A DNA stretch of 64,000 nt. Origin: Candidatus Poribacteria bacterium (lineage in GTDB: Bacteria; Poribacteria; WGA-4E; WGA-3G). The notes below the pieces were generated by a model, which had not been told where the DNA came from, did not search any database, and saw only the letters and a program-made list of their open reading frames with translations. A program made the position numbers and the translations under genes. The DNA lies in assembly GCA_003635195.1 (NCBI GenBank), contig PYIY01000082.1, positions 20,533 to 84,532 of the forward strand, in the 5' to 3' direction. Shown piece after piece: positions 35,721 to 45,280 of this stretch (position 1 is the stretch's first letter; the number at the start of each line of letters is the position of its first letter).

Positions 35721-35749
35721 TTGACATCTGTGTGTTAATATGCTATAGT
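35721..35749 (+). promoter_or_regulatory. Sigma-70 promoter of the restriction-methylation gene
   Basis: TTGACA at 35721-35726 and TATAGT at 35744-35749 are separated by 17 bp, directly after the terminator. The leader before the start codon at 35842 would be about 85 nt. The strength of this promoter suggests the downstream gene is well expressed. Confidence 0.8.
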
Positions 35750-35841
35750 AATGTTAAGCGAAATTGATATTGTATATTGTAAGGTATTAACTTACGAAAG
35801 GGAGTTTCTGTATTTCTCTTTCACTCGTATAAAGAGAACCT

Positions 35842-38748
35842 ATGAATCGAGAACACACCAACAGCGAAGATACCATTACCACTCTATTCGTCGAAATCCT
35901 AATGCCAATGAGCGCAACATGGAATATCTACGAACAGACAACAAAACCACTCGTGGAAAATCGGAGGAAGCCGGATGTCATCATCCGTACAGTTGAACGA
36001 TATCCGATAGCAGTTGAAGTAAAGGTTGACTACAAGCGCGGCCCCAATGAAACCGGTGAGAGTCAGGCACGCGAACGTTACTTAGGCAAGACCCTCCGCA
36101 CGACAGGCGAAAAAATTGCCAGTGCAATAGCGATCCGCCTTCCATACAGATTTCGCAACATGCCACGCGACGAAATCCGCGAGAATTTAGAAGTATCAAA
36201 AAACTTCGCGTATGCGCTGCTTAACCTTGAGGAACCACACAGATTCCCAGAGAAAGGCTGGCTCTATGGCAGCATTGCCGACATTGCAACTGCTATCCGC
36301 ATTGGTGCAACACCCATCACCAAGATTGAGAGGGCTGCCGAAGTACTGGAACAAGGTATCCATAATGCTGCTGTCATCGTCAATAGCGCAATTCAACACC
36401 GACCGCATATCGGTAAGAGAATTGGTGAACTCCTTGTCCAAGAACCTGGGGAACAGACAACGCAGATGGCAATGCTGATTATCAGCAACGCCTTGGTGTT
36501 CCAGAGTTCCCTCGCCCGTAAGCCGGACTTGGAAACCGTCCCATCGCTCAGTGAACTCACCGCTGATTACGGGCAACTCGATTCAGACGAGGTCCTCAGC
36601 GCATGGCGAGAAATTCAAAAGGTTAACTACGCCCCGATTTTCAACGTCGCCTATAATCTCGTCGAAACGCTCGCTGCCGATGATAAATTCGTCGGTGAGA
36701 TTTTGAGCGTGCTACGCGATACCGCCCGCGAATTGGAGAGAATGGGACTCGCCCAAGAACATGAACTCGCTGGTATTGTGTTCCAGAAACTCATTGACAA
36801 TCGGAAAATTCTCAAGGCGAACTATACCCGCCCTGAATCCTCTGCACTCCTCTGTGCCCTTGCCTTACCAGAACTCAAAACGGATCCGAAAAAACTGAAA
36901 ATTGCAGACTTCGCTTGCGGCACCGGTTCACTCCTCAACGGTGTTTATCAACGCTTACTGATGCTTTACGAGCAGGCGGGCGATAAAGGCGAAGTCATCC
37001 ATCAGGACATGATGGAGAATAATCTTGTCGGGTGTGACATTCTGCCGAACGCAGCACACCTGACCGCCTCTATTATTGCCAGTACCTATCCTGATGTCCG
37101 CATCGGTGGCACGCGCATCCACACAATGCCTTACGGCACCCCGCGTGCAGATGGACTTTACGCTATCGGTGCCCTCAACCTGCTCAGTGACCCGACAGGG
37201 ACGCTCCCGTTGACCTTAGATACAACGGAAACCGCCACCGGACAAGGGACTGAAACGACTGATCTTAGGGATGCATTCAGACATGGCGAATTTGACATCG
37301 TTATCCAAAATCCACCCTATACCCGTAGTGGTGCGGATAGTAACTCTAACCTGCCTAAGAGCATTTTCGCCGACAAAAAGGACGCAGCGGCAATGCAAGC
37401 ATCACGAAGGGCACAGGGCCGTCGGCTTGGTGGCAATAATCCTGGAGCGGGTCCCGACTTTGTCGATCTCGCTGACAGAATGCTGAAACGCAATGGCAAA
37501 ATGGCATTTGTGTTACCTGTCACAGCGATCGCAGGAAGTAGTTGGCAAAACGTGCGAAAGTTGTGGGCAGAGGAATATCATGATATTCTTGTCATCACGA
37601 TTGCTGATGCTCTCACTCAGAATTGTGCATTCTCGGCGGATACCAACATGGCAGAGTGTCTCGTTATCGCAACGAAGGGAAAATCAAAGAACACTGGGCG
37701 TGCGTTATTTGTATGCCTTGAACGTTGTCCTGATGGTGAACTGGAAGCCCAAGAAATCGCAAAGGTTATTTTTTCGGTCAACGATGTTCGCCAACTTGAG
37801 GATGGTATTAACAGAGGCAATCCTATTCATGTTGGGGATGACGTTATCGGGTTTGTCATTTCTGCACCTTTGACCTCCGGGGCAGTAGGATGGCCTATAG
37901 CCCGCGTTAGAAACATAACGACGATTCAATCGGCATACCAACTCACCAATGGACGGTTGCAACTGCCTCGACAGAAAGCCGTTATCGACTTACCAATCTG
38001 TTCTCTCTCAGATATTGCTCAATTTGGAGCGGATCATCGCGATATCCATGATCCGGGAAAGCGCGGTGCTTTTGACATTGAGGACGGATGTCCTGATACT
38101 GCGGAATATCCGTGCTTGTGGCATCTCAATAGCAATGTGCAGCGGTCAATGGTTGTATTGCCCGATGCTCACGCGTTCATTCGTCCGCATGCGGAAGTGA
38201 AGGCACGGGAGATACTCAAACGCAATAGTAGGGCCCATTTCAATATAGACTTGCGATTCAATTCACACTCCTTGTTAGTGGCTTGTACAGAGCAGGAGAC
38301 TATCGGTGTTGATTCAATGCCAAACATCGTTTTTAAAAAGAAACGGATTTATGATTACGTTTGGGCCTTATGGGGTAATTCTACATTAGGTCTATTATGC
38401 TATTGGTTAATTTGTGGGAAGCAACAAGCAGGACGAGGTAGAAGTTCAAAAGCGGCCTTGGAATCAATGTCCACGTTGAATGTCCGCGAACTCTCCAAGG
38501 AAGCATTGACAAATGCTGAGCGGATTTTCAACGAACTGAAGGATCAAAAAATGCTACCGTTCAACCAGATGGATGAGGACCCAGTGCGTCATAAACTGGA
38601 TCGGTTGTTGTTATCAGAGGTGTTAGGCATCACGGAGGCAGAGCGTCCAGATGTGCATGAAGGACTTGCGCTGCTTCGCAAAATGTTATGCCAAGAGCCG
38701 AGTATTCACGGTGGGAAGAAGTCGAGGGTTAAGTTGGATGCCGCTTAG
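35842..38748 (+). CDS. Type IIG-like restriction enzyme and N6-adenine methyltransferase
   Basis: This 968-residue protein has an N-terminal PD-(D/E)xK-like nuclease segment (RRKPDVIIR at about residues 40-47, then AVEVKVD near 57-62). The methyltransferase core follows: FACGTGSLLNG (AdoMet motif I, about residues 356-366) and NPPY (motif IV, about 490-493), which marks an amino-methyltransferase for N6-adenine. The C-terminal part, about 300 residues, is probably the target-recognition domain. Single-chain proteins of this kind both methylate and cut. It is expressed from its own promoter and followed by other unusual genes, suggesting a defence island. It could instead be a methyltransferase of another phage-resistance system. 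Confidence 0.85.
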   Translation: MNREHTNSEDTITTLFVEILMPMSATWNIYEQTTKPLVENRRKPDVIIRTVERYPIAVEVKVDYKRGPNETGESQARERYLGKTLRTTGEKIASAIAIRLPYRFRNMPRDEIRENLEVSKNFAYALLNLEEPHRFPEKGWLYGSIADIATAIRIGATPITKIERAAEVLEQGIHNAAVIVNSAIQHRPHIGKRIGELLVQEPGEQTTQMAMLIISNALVFQSSLARKPDLETVPSLSELTADYGQLDSDEVLSAWREIQKVNYAPIFNVAYNLVETLAADDKFVGEILSVLRDTARELERMGLAQEHELAGIVFQKLIDNRKILKANYTRPESSALLCALALPELKTDPKKLKIADFACGTGSLLNGVYQRLLMLYEQAGDKGEVIHQDMMENNLVGCDILPNAAHLTASIIASTYPDVRIGGTRIHTMPYGTPRADGLYAIGALNLLSDPTGTLPLTLDTTETATGQGTETTDLRDAFRHGEFDIVIQNPPYTRSGADSNSNLPKSIFADKKDAAAMQASRRAQGRRLGGNNPGAGPDFVDLADRMLKRNGKMAFVLPVTAIAGSSWQNVRKLWAEEYHDILVITIADALTQNCAFSADTNMAECLVIATKGKSKNTGRALFVCLERCPDGELEAQEIAKVIFSVNDVRQLEDGINRGNPIHVGDDVIGFVISAPLTSGAVGWPIARVRNITTIQSAYQLTNGRLQLPRQKAVIDLPICSLSDIAQFGADHRDIHDPGKRGAFDIEDGCPDTAEYPCLWHLNSNVQRSMVVLPDAHAFIRPHAEVKAREILKRNSRAHFNIDLRFNSHSLLVACTEQETIGVDSMPNIVFKKKRIYDYVWALWGNSTLGLLCYWLICGKQQAGRGRSSKAALESMSTLNVRELSKEALTNAERIFNELKDQKMLPFNQMDEDPVRHKLDRLLLSEVLGITEAERPDVHEGLALLRKMLCQEPSIHGGKKSRVKLDAA

Positions 38749-38901
38749 CCTTGTAAAATATTGAATTTTTTCGTTAAGATTATGTTATACTAAAAGTGTG
38801 AGGTTAACCGTAATAGATAATCCCTTTGTGCTTTCTACTAACCCAGAAAACTTGCTCGATTTGGAAGATCTGTAGCACGAATGAAACTGATGTAGGAATT
38901 C

Positions 38902-39540
38902 ATGCAATCAATTCACTATAATGACAACGTGTTTATCAATTGTCCATTTGATTCAGCTTACAAGCACTTGTTTGATGCAATGGTATTCGCAATACACGAT
39001 TGCGGTTTTATCCCGCGTTGTGCACTTGAAGAAGAAGACGCGAGCCAAGTTCGGATTGATAAAATTTATAGCATTATTGCAGACTGCCGTTATGGAATTC
39101 ACGATATATCCAGAACGGAATTAGACAGGGATTCAGATCTTCCGCGATTTAATATGCCTTTGGAATTGGGAATTTTTCTTGGAGCAAAGAAATTCGGTAT
39201 AGAAGAACAGAAAGGGAAAAAGTGCCTAATACTGGATACCGAACGGTAGCGGTATCAACAGTTTATCTCTGACATTGCCGGTCAAGATATTCAAGCACAC
39301 AACGACACACCTGAAGCAATTGTAAAAGTTGTCCGCAATTGGCTCCGCAGTGCATCAAGAAGTGAAACAATTCCAGGGGGCAGCATCATTTGGAGACGTT
39401 ACCAAGATTTTAGAAGGGATTTGCCTCAAACAGCTCGAGAATGTCAGTTAACGGTTGAAGACCTGATTTTTAATGATTATACTTTGGTGGTTACGCGATG
39501 GTTAAAAACTGAGGCGAATAGTTTATCGCAATATGTTTGA
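38902..39540 (+). pseudogene. TIR-like/Rossmann-fold gene interrupted by an in-frame TAG
   Basis: The frame reads NDNVFINCPFDSAYKHLFDA and CRYGIHDISRTELD, then NMPLELGIFLGAKKFG, and meets TAG at 39247-39249. After it the same frame stays open for 96 more codons (RYQQFISDIAGQDIQAHND and onwards) to TGA at 39538. Both halves look like one protein of about 212 residues of a TIR-like or deoxyribosyltransferase-like fold, which I cannot name with certainty. TAG ends other genes here, so recoding is unlikely; a nonsense mutation or a sequencing error is more likely. AGGAA lies upstream of the start. Confidence 0.7.
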
Positions 39541-39553
39541 AGGAGGGCTTAAC

Positions 39554-41338
39554 GTGGCACAAGGAAGAATCATCAAAGATACGCCCAAACGAGGGAAACT
39601 CACCAAAAGTCAAGTTAAACGAGCGGTAGAGAAAGTTGTACTCGGTAAACCCAGTGATGGAGAGACAATCTCTTCTGCACAATATAGTAAAACGCGATTG
39701 CGCTTGAGTATCCCTGGAATAGAACTTCAAAATCCAGAGATGTTACAAGCCTTTATTGAAACAGGCTTACTACTGCCTGATGTACCACTAACGAATCATT
39801 CCGTGGAACTTCGACTTTGGGTGCCCTGGCCAGCAGACAGAACAGATTTTTCGCTATATAAAATTGATCCAAATACAGGTCAGGTATATGATGATTCAGG
39901 TTTCATGATGGAGGTCGAGCACACGAAAACTAACTTTTGCCCCCAACTTCCTGATAGCGTCTGGGAAAACGCGCCTCGCGTTCACTGGGAAACATTCTCC
40001 GAACATGTTGAAGACTTGATAAAAATCATTATCCGAACGCAACAGAGGCGACAGTGGAACTGGCCCCTTCTGCCTGAGGGGGATTCCCACTGGGTTGCCT
40101 ACTTCAACGAATTTTTAGAACACTTTGAATTCCAAAAACAGAAATTCGCAACGCTAAATCCCCAACGTGTCCTTTTAGTCTGCATCGGAGGTTTATCGTC
40201 CCCAGTCGAGATGCTAACGCAATGCCTTCATAAGAATCTTGATCGGAATTCAAACATCACCGAGATAACGATGGTTGTTGAGGATTGTGTTGATTTTGAA
40301 ATGGGAGAACTTACGGAGTTAATTGCGAATTCTCTTACCCCTATCAAACTAGATATTAACGTTGCTTCTTTGGATGTGATTGCTGAAATACTCAAGCATC
40401 ACCGCGCTGCAGGAAAAAGTTTGTCCCAAATACTGCCCACAAGAAATAGAACTGATATGTTAAAGAGTTTTCGCGCTACCTATATTGATTATCTCGCCCA
40501 CTTAAAAAACGGTGATCGCGAATTGCGGGCAGATATACTTGGTGCCATTCAGCGTGACTGTGACGCTCGTATTGAAAGATGGGATCGGTTTCTTCACATT
40601 GGCATTGACTTCGCTTTTTCGGAAGATGATTTAGAGAGGTTCATTGATTTTGATAGGGACCTACTTAATGCCATAGACATGGATGATGGTATATCTGAAA
40701 CCATATCTAACGCGATTGAAACTCTGGAGAAAATGCTCGGCCGGGAAAGCCGTCAAAAACACTCCAGCCATAGTGAAAACCTTTCTCAAAACCGCACAGT
40801 AAAAACAGTTCTCCTATCATCAGATTTGAAAGAAGTTGCCGATCAATTCATGCGGGAGTATGAGTCTTTTGATAATTCGGATGAGGCGAGACAATTTCAA
40901 ATGTCGGTGCAGTACCTTGAAGAAGCAGTAAATAAAGAAAAAAGTAACCAGCAAATTAGAATTTTGTTGCGTAGATGTCGTGTTAGTTTTCAGGATTTCG
41001 TGGATGCTGAAAAATGGAAAAAACCTTTGGAAATCCTTGAAGCGTTTTTGCAATTGGAAGGTGCAGAAGAGTTCATAGCAAGTTGCAAGGTTCCTAAAGC
41101 AGACGGAAGCATTAGACCTCTCCAAGTCGAGATTGAAGAATTTAGTACCTTAGTTGAAGTTTTGAAGGAGTACAACGAACTTAGATCAGTTGGTGTAGGA
41201 CCAAATAGAGAGCAAATAGAACAATGGGAAGCGAAATTCAAATCGATTGTATTGAGATTGTTTGCCGATCCACAATCTCAGAAAGTCATTCAATTTCTTA
41301 CAGAGGAAGTTATTGAGCATATTAAGAGTGCATTTTGA
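39554..41338 (+). CDS. Unrecognised 594-residue protein
   Basis: I do not recognise this protein. It is soluble, with no signal peptide or membrane segment. Around residues 90-200 it has aromatic-rich motifs (ELRLWVPWPADRTDFSLYKID, RRQWNWPLLPEGDSHW), then LLVCIGG, and helical, charged stretches towards the end. I chose the GTG start at 39554 because GGAGGG lies 6 nt upstream; an ATG 7 codons earlier lacks one and overlaps the previous frame. It starts 14 bp after the TIR-like frame ends, so the two were probably one transcription unit. Its position after a restriction gene and a TIR-like gene suggests a defence role, which is unproven. Confidence 0.75.
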   Translation: MAQGRIIKDTPKRGKLTKSQVKRAVEKVVLGKPSDGETISSAQYSKTRLRLSIPGIELQNPEMLQAFIETGLLLPDVPLTNHSVELRLWVPWPADRTDFSLYKIDPNTGQVYDDSGFMMEVEHTKTNFCPQLPDSVWENAPRVHWETFSEHVEDLIKIIIRTQQRRQWNWPLLPEGDSHWVAYFNEFLEHFEFQKQKFATLNPQRVLLVCIGGLSSPVEMLTQCLHKNLDRNSNITEITMVVEDCVDFEMGELTELIANSLTPIKLDINVASLDVIAEILKHHRAAGKSLSQILPTRNRTDMLKSFRATYIDYLAHLKNGDRELRADILGAIQRDCDARIERWDRFLHIGIDFAFSEDDLERFIDFDRDLLNAIDMDDGISETISNAIETLEKMLGRESRQKHSSHSENLSQNRTVKTVLLSSDLKEVADQFMREYESFDNSDEARQFQMSVQYLEEAVNKEKSNQQIRILLRRCRVSFQDFVDAEKWKKPLEILEAFLQLEGAEEFIASCKVPKADGSIRPLQVEIEEFSTLVEVLKEYNELRSVGVGPNREQIEQWEAKFKSIVLRLFADPQSQKVIQFLTEEVIEHIKSAF

Positions 41339-41501
41339 GGAACTTCTTATTGAAAGTTGGATGAACGGAAATATACTGAACCCCTATCTTCCAACGTGGA
41401 ACTTCACACATATCCACCGGAAAATTGAACGAATTTGTCGCGAGACAGGCTATCCGGGACCTCGTGTAAACTTGCCAAAGGCGATAATGGAGGAACTTTA
41501 A
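41328..41501 (+). CDS. Small hypothetical protein
   Basis: A 57-residue frame overlaps the end of the preceding gene by 11 bp if it starts at GTG 41328 (HFEELLIESWMNGNILNPYL). An alternative ATG start lies at 41361. It ends in TAA overlapping the ATG of the next small gene (TAATG), so the two look translationally coupled. The segment HIHRKIERICRETGYPGPRVNLPKA is basic. No family is recognised. Confidence 0.45.
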   Translation: MHFEELLIESWMNGNILNPYLPTWNFTHIHRKIERICRETGYPGPRVNLPKAIMEEL

Positions 41502-41683
41502 TGTGTAAGGACCCAGTGGAAGACATTCGACAAGCAAAAGCACGTCTCGTCGCCATCTTCGGGGACTTGGAAACCTATATGGAATTTATGATGCGGCGAC
41601 AGAAAAAGCGAATGAAACAAGGCGTGAAATACGCCGATTTCTGCACATCTCGTAACAAGAAACCCAAAATGCCTACCTCCTAA
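41501..41683 (+). CDS. Small hypothetical protein
   Basis: A 60-residue protein starting MCKDPVEDIRQAKARLVAIF and ending in a very basic tail (NKKPKMPTS). Its ATG overlaps the previous stop. It has a helical middle with FGDLETYMEFMMRRQKKRMKQ. No family is recognised; size and coupling would fit a small accessory or antitoxin-like protein. Confidence 0.45.
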   Translation: MCKDPVEDIRQAKARLVAIFGDLETYMEFMMRRQKKRMKQGVKYADFCTSRNKKPKMPTS

Positions 41684-41694
41684 GCATTGCCAAG

Positions 41695-41925
41695 TCACTT
41701 TTCTTGATGTAACACCGCGCTCATATACGCAAGGCAGGCGCGAATGTCCTCTTGCACAATGTGAGGATAATTCTCAAGAATCTCTGCCTCAGTCCAACCG
41801 TGTCCTAACAAACCAATGATGAATTCAACGGCTAATCGTGTGCCTTTAATCACTGGTTTTCCGGTGAGAATATTCTCGTCACAGACGATCCGTTCTGCTA
41901 ATGTCCGAGGGATATAACCTGGCAT
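41695..41925 (-). CDS. DUF433 antitoxin-like protein
   Basis: This 76-residue protein matches DUF433: RIVCDENILTGKPVIKGTRLAVEFIIGLLGHGWTEAEILENYPHI, a short helix-turn-helix fold. DUF433 proteins are usually the antitoxin of a pair whose toxin is a PIN-like DUF5615 protein. No such toxin gene is adjacent here, so it may be an orphan, or the neighbour has been lost. GGGGGAAC precedes the start. It is convergent with the small gene at 41501. Confidence 0.85.
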   Translation of the reverse strand: MPGYIPRTLAERIVCDENILTGKPVIKGTRLAVEFIIGLLGHGWTEAEILENYPHIVQEDIRACLAYMSAVLHQEK

Positions 41926-42181
41926 AATGTTCCCCCTTCCGTGCTATCAATAATTAAGACTGTATGCAGCTACGATCATTTCTGCCAGACCACGACGCGA
42001 TGTTAACGATAAACAGATGCGTACTTGCTGCTTCTACTGCATCAATAGATATTTCCATTATACCACGCTTCTCTATGAATGTCAAACGACGAGTGAAAGG
42101 AAAACCGAAAATTTCTTGACATTTCTCCCAACTTCTGATAGGATAGATGGCGCGACACAAAAAATGGAAGGAGCAAATTCA

Positions 42182-43219
42182 GTGGCACAAGAAACAGTTA
42201 AAGTCGGTATTATCGGTGCAGGTGGGAATACGAGATCCCGGCATATTCCGGGACTGCAAGCGATTGAAGGCGTTGAGATCATTGGGGTCTGCAATCGGAG
42301 TCAGGAATCCTCACAACGGGTGGCAGACGAGTTCGGTATCCCGAAAACCTACGGCAATTGGCAAGACGCAATCGGCGATCCAGATACGAACGCGATTGTC
42401 ATCGGGACATGGCCCTATATGCATTGCCGCGCAACAGTGGCAGCACTTCGGGCAAATAAACACGTGATGTGCGAGGCGCGGATGGCTATGAACGCCAGAG
42501 AAGCACATATCATGCGGATGGCATCGCGTCAAAAAACACATCTCATCGCACAGATTGTCCCATCGCCGATGACGCTCCGAGTCGATAACACGATAAAACG
42601 ACTCATCGCTGAAGGCTATATCGGTGATGTGCTTGCTATAGAAGCACGCGCAGGTGGCGCGTTTCTGGACAGCGAATCAGCACTTCAGTGGCGACAAGAT
42701 TTCGACCTCAGTGGACTCAACATCATGAGTATGGGGATCTGGTACGAAGCGTTGATGCGTTGGGTCGGAGAAGCGACACGGATTATGGCGATGGGCAAAA
42801 CCTTCGTCAAAATGCGTCCGGATGCTGAAGGTGTGATGCGTTCCGTGCGGATACCGGAACATATTGATGTCGTTGGGGATCTCGCATGCGGTGCGCAGCT
42901 GCATATACAGGTCTCTAATGTCGCGGGGTTGGCAGGCGCACCAGAGGTCTATGTCTTCGGGAGCAATGGAACTTTACGCTTTTCTATGAATAAACTCTAC
43001 GGTGGACAGAAAGATGATACTGAGCTGAGCGAAATTGATATACCGGATACAGAGGCAGGCGGATGGCGAGTGGAGGAAGAATTTGTCAACGCTATCCGTG
43101 GCGGTGAGGTGATTACGCACACCGACTTCGATACAGGTGTAAAATACATGGAGTTTACAGAGGCGGTCACGCGGAGCATGCAGTCAGGGACAGCGATTAC
43201 GTTGCCGCTTCATGTTTAG
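42182..43219 (+). CDS. Gfo/Idh/MocA family oxidoreductase
   Basis: This protein of about 345 residues has the N-terminal Rossmann motif VGIIGAGGNTRSRHIPGL and the helix IEGVEIIGVCNRS. The catalytic region usually reads EKP; here it reads CEARMAMN, with Arg at the position of the usual Lys-Pro. The C-terminal domain is alpha/beta. Such enzymes oxidise sugar or inositol derivatives with NAD(P). I chose GTG 42182, with AAGGAG 8 nt upstream; the frame is open further upstream. The altered EKP motif makes ordinary dehydrogenase activity less certain. Confidence 0.85.
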   Translation: MAQETVKVGIIGAGGNTRSRHIPGLQAIEGVEIIGVCNRSQESSQRVADEFGIPKTYGNWQDAIGDPDTNAIVIGTWPYMHCRATVAALRANKHVMCEARMAMNAREAHIMRMASRQKTHLIAQIVPSPMTLRVDNTIKRLIAEGYIGDVLAIEARAGGAFLDSESALQWRQDFDLSGLNIMSMGIWYEALMRWVGEATRIMAMGKTFVKMRPDAEGVMRSVRIPEHIDVVGDLACGAQLHIQVSNVAGLAGAPEVYVFGSNGTLRFSMNKLYGGQKDDTELSEIDIPDTEAGGWRVEEEFVNAIRGGEVITHTDFDTGVKYMEFTEAVTRSMQSGTAITLPLHV

Positions 43220-43246
43220 CGTCGGTTACGGAGAACCCAACGGCGT

Positions 43247-43819
43247 GTGCCTACTACTTTGGGAAGGAAGAAACGATTGACATTAGGAGAACTCTTTGAT
43301 CTTTGTCAGGACATTGAACTGCGACAAGCCAAACTCTACGCATCGCTTTCGCTGCTTTTGGGGAGTGTTGATGAAAGAATCGCACGCTTTTGGGAACAGA
43401 TGAGCACTGAAGAGTGGCAGCACTATATCCTCGTGGATTTCGGACGTTCTTTATGCATTAATGCGTTTGGCGTGGATTCACCTGTGACGGAGTTGTCGGA
43501 TATTCCAGTTCAGCAAATTACGGACGCGCTGGATGCACACGAGCGAAAGGTCGATAGTGGCGAGATTGCACTTGATGAAGCCTTTGAAATTGCCATTGCA
43601 ATTGAGGGCAGCGAAGCCGATACGATCTATATGCACCTGCTTTCTATTATGCGAAAAGCGATTGAGCAGAGCGATCAACCTTATCTGATTGATCGTATAG
43701 TGCAGGTGGAGAAAGATATGATTTCGCATGTGGGTGGGTTGGTTCAGGCGACACAAAGGTTTGCGAAAGATCCCGATCTAATTCGCAAGGCACATCGCTT
43801 AAAAGCAGAGCACAGTTAA
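43247..43819 (+). CDS. Ferritin-like four-helix protein
   Basis: This 190-residue helical protein has ferritin-like pairs of Glu/His spaced for a di-iron site: IELRQAKLYASL, STEEWQHYILV, AIAIEGSEADTIYMHLL and VEKDMISHVGG. Rubrerythrin-like proteins act in peroxide or iron handling. The start is GTG at 43247 or TTG at 43277, the latter with GGAAGGA upstream. It follows the oxidoreductase gene by 27 bp on the same strand. Confidence 0.7.
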   Translation: MPTTLGRKKRLTLGELFDLCQDIELRQAKLYASLSLLLGSVDERIARFWEQMSTEEWQHYILVDFGRSLCINAFGVDSPVTELSDIPVQQITDALDAHERKVDSGEIALDEAFEIAIAIEGSEADTIYMHLLSIMRKAIEQSDQPYLIDRIVQVEKDMISHVGGLVQATQRFAKDPDLIRKAHRLKAEHS

Positions 43820-43860
43820 GATGTCGGGGCGGTTTGGGACCTTGATATTGTAGATATGCG

Positions 43861-44808
43861 CTACGAATGTTGTGCATTACACAAGAGATTGCCTGCTTGT
43901 TCGCATGCGACCTGTTCTAACTGCAGCGTGGTATGGTTGATGCCGAAATGTGCTTGCAATTCACCGTTGATCTGTTTAAGAATCCGATCAGGTGCTAAGG
44001 TGGTGTTTTCGTCAACCACAACATGTGCACTCAGCGCACAGTAGTTGGAACACAGCGACCAGATATGTAAGTCGTGGATGTCTTTGACGGGTTCTAAACT
44101 GCGGAGATGTGTGGCAACGGTATCAGCGTCTGCGTTTCGTGGTGAATTTTCGAGCAGGATGTGCACCGCCTCTTTCGTTACATTTACAGCACCGAAGAGA
44201 ATAATGCCACCGATCAGGAAACTCAGGATCGCATCAATCGGATACCATTGCGTCCAAAAAATAATCGCACCTCCAATAACGACAGCCACCGAAGAGAGTG
44301 TATCCCCTATCACATGGAGCATCGCGCTTCGGACGTTGAGATTTCCGTGACTCTCACCGTGCAATTTCCATAAGATGAGCAGATTCCCCACAAAGCCAAG
44401 ACACGCCACGATGAACATCCCTGTGACTTTTATTTCTCTCGGTGCCATGTATCTGTGATATGCTGCGTAGAAAATCCAACCGGAGATCACGATGAGTGAT
44501 ACGCCATTCACAAAAGCGGCGAAAACCTCGGCGCGGTGATACCCGTAAGTCCGGGAAGAGGTGGCAGGACGTGTGGAGAGATAGATCGCCAACCAACTGA
44601 TGAGGAGCGAGGCAACATCCGAAAACACATGCGCCGCATCGCTTAGCAGCGCAAGGCTACCCGACCAAATGCCGCCAATGAGTTCACCAAGGAAGACGCA
44701 AAATGTCACAAGCACAGCAAACATGAATTTCTTCTGTAGGTGTTTTTGATGGCTATGCTCGTGTGCTTCGCCGTGATGGTGATGATGCTGATGGCTATGA
44801 TTGTGCAA
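43861..44808 (-). CDS. CDF-family zinc/cation exporter
   Basis: This 315-residue inner-membrane protein has a His-rich cytosolic N-terminus (MHNHSHQHHHHHGEAHEHSHQ), six transmembrane helices, and the metal-site pairs HxxxD in SDAAHVFSDV (TM2) and HVIGDTLSS (TM5). A C-terminal cytosolic domain follows. It matches the ZitB/CzcD type that uses proton antiport to export zinc or cadmium. It is convergent with the ferritin-like gene and precedes fmdB. Confidence 0.94.
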   Translation of the reverse strand: MHNHSHQHHHHHGEAHEHSHQKHLQKKFMFAVLVTFCVFLGELIGGIWSGSLALLSDAAHVFSDVASLLISWLAIYLSTRPATSSRTYGYHRAEVFAAFVNGVSLIVISGWIFYAAYHRYMAPREIKVTGMFIVACLGFVGNLLILWKLHGESHGNLNVRSAMLHVIGDTLSSVAVVIGGAIIFWTQWYPIDAILSFLIGGIILFGAVNVTKEAVHILLENSPRNADADTVATHLRSLEPVKDIHDLHIWSLCSNYCALSAHVVVDENTTLAPDRILKQINGELQAHFGINHTTLQLEQVACEQAGNLLCNAQHS

Positions 44809-44844
44809 AGCGTCTCCCTGTAGGCGGAACGGGACTGTTTTTGC

Positions 44845-45159
44845 TTAGTCCGAGTCGGTAGACTTGTTCTTTGATTCCGCACTTGTATCGGTTTTCTTCT
44901 CTTTTTTCTCGCCTTTGTCTGATGAACTTTTATCCGACGACTCGTCTTTATCTTTCTTCGCTGATTCTTTGTAACCTTCACTTCGGTAGTCGGTAGCATA
45001 GAATCCTGATCCTTTGAAAATCAGACCTGCTCCTGCCCCGATGAGCCGTTTGACTTTCCCGCCGCACTCAGGACATTCCTCAATTGCGGGTGCCGTGATG
45101 CCTTGAAACTTTTCAAATCGGCCATCACACGCGAGACACTTATAGTCGTATGTGGGCAT
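44845..45159 (-). CDS. FmdB-family zinc-ribbon protein
   Basis: This 104-residue protein has two CxxC pairs in CLACDGRFEKFQ and CPECGGKVKRLIG, followed by LIFKGSGFYATDYRS, the standard FmdB signature. The tail is a run of Lys/Ser/Asp repeats. I chose 45159 as the start, with AGGAGG 8 nt upstream. FmdB proteins are putative regulatory or metal-binding proteins of unknown exact role. It is the upstream neighbour of the CDF gene on the same strand. Confidence 0.9.
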   Translation of the reverse strand: MPTYDYKCLACDGRFEKFQGITAPAIEECPECGGKVKRLIGAGAGLIFKGSGFYATDYRSEGYKESAKKDKDESSDKSSSDKGEKKEKKTDTSAESKNKSTDSD

Positions 45160-45229
45160 GCTCGGTTTCCTCCTTTTCATGTTTTTTGCGAGCAGATCAA
45201 CTTGTAGGAGCGAGTATTTTTGCTGGAGG

Positions 45230-45280
45230 TCTTTGCTTAGAAGAAACACCCAAGCAAAAACGGTGTTTCAGCGGATTTCT
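45230..45280. repeat. Dispersed repeat copy (AAGCAAAAACGGTGTTTC type)
   Basis: The segment GAAACACCCAAGCAAAAACG with flanking GGTGTTTC also occurs in reverse orientation at about 19665-19705. A shorter version lies near 27400 and a partial one near 28800. It is not coding. The function is unknown. Confidence 0.55.

Noticed and set aside
38902..39249. A complete 115-residue TIR-like protein ending at the TAG
   Set aside because: The frame after the TAG continues in the same phase with family-like sequence up to a TGA, so the short form looks truncated.
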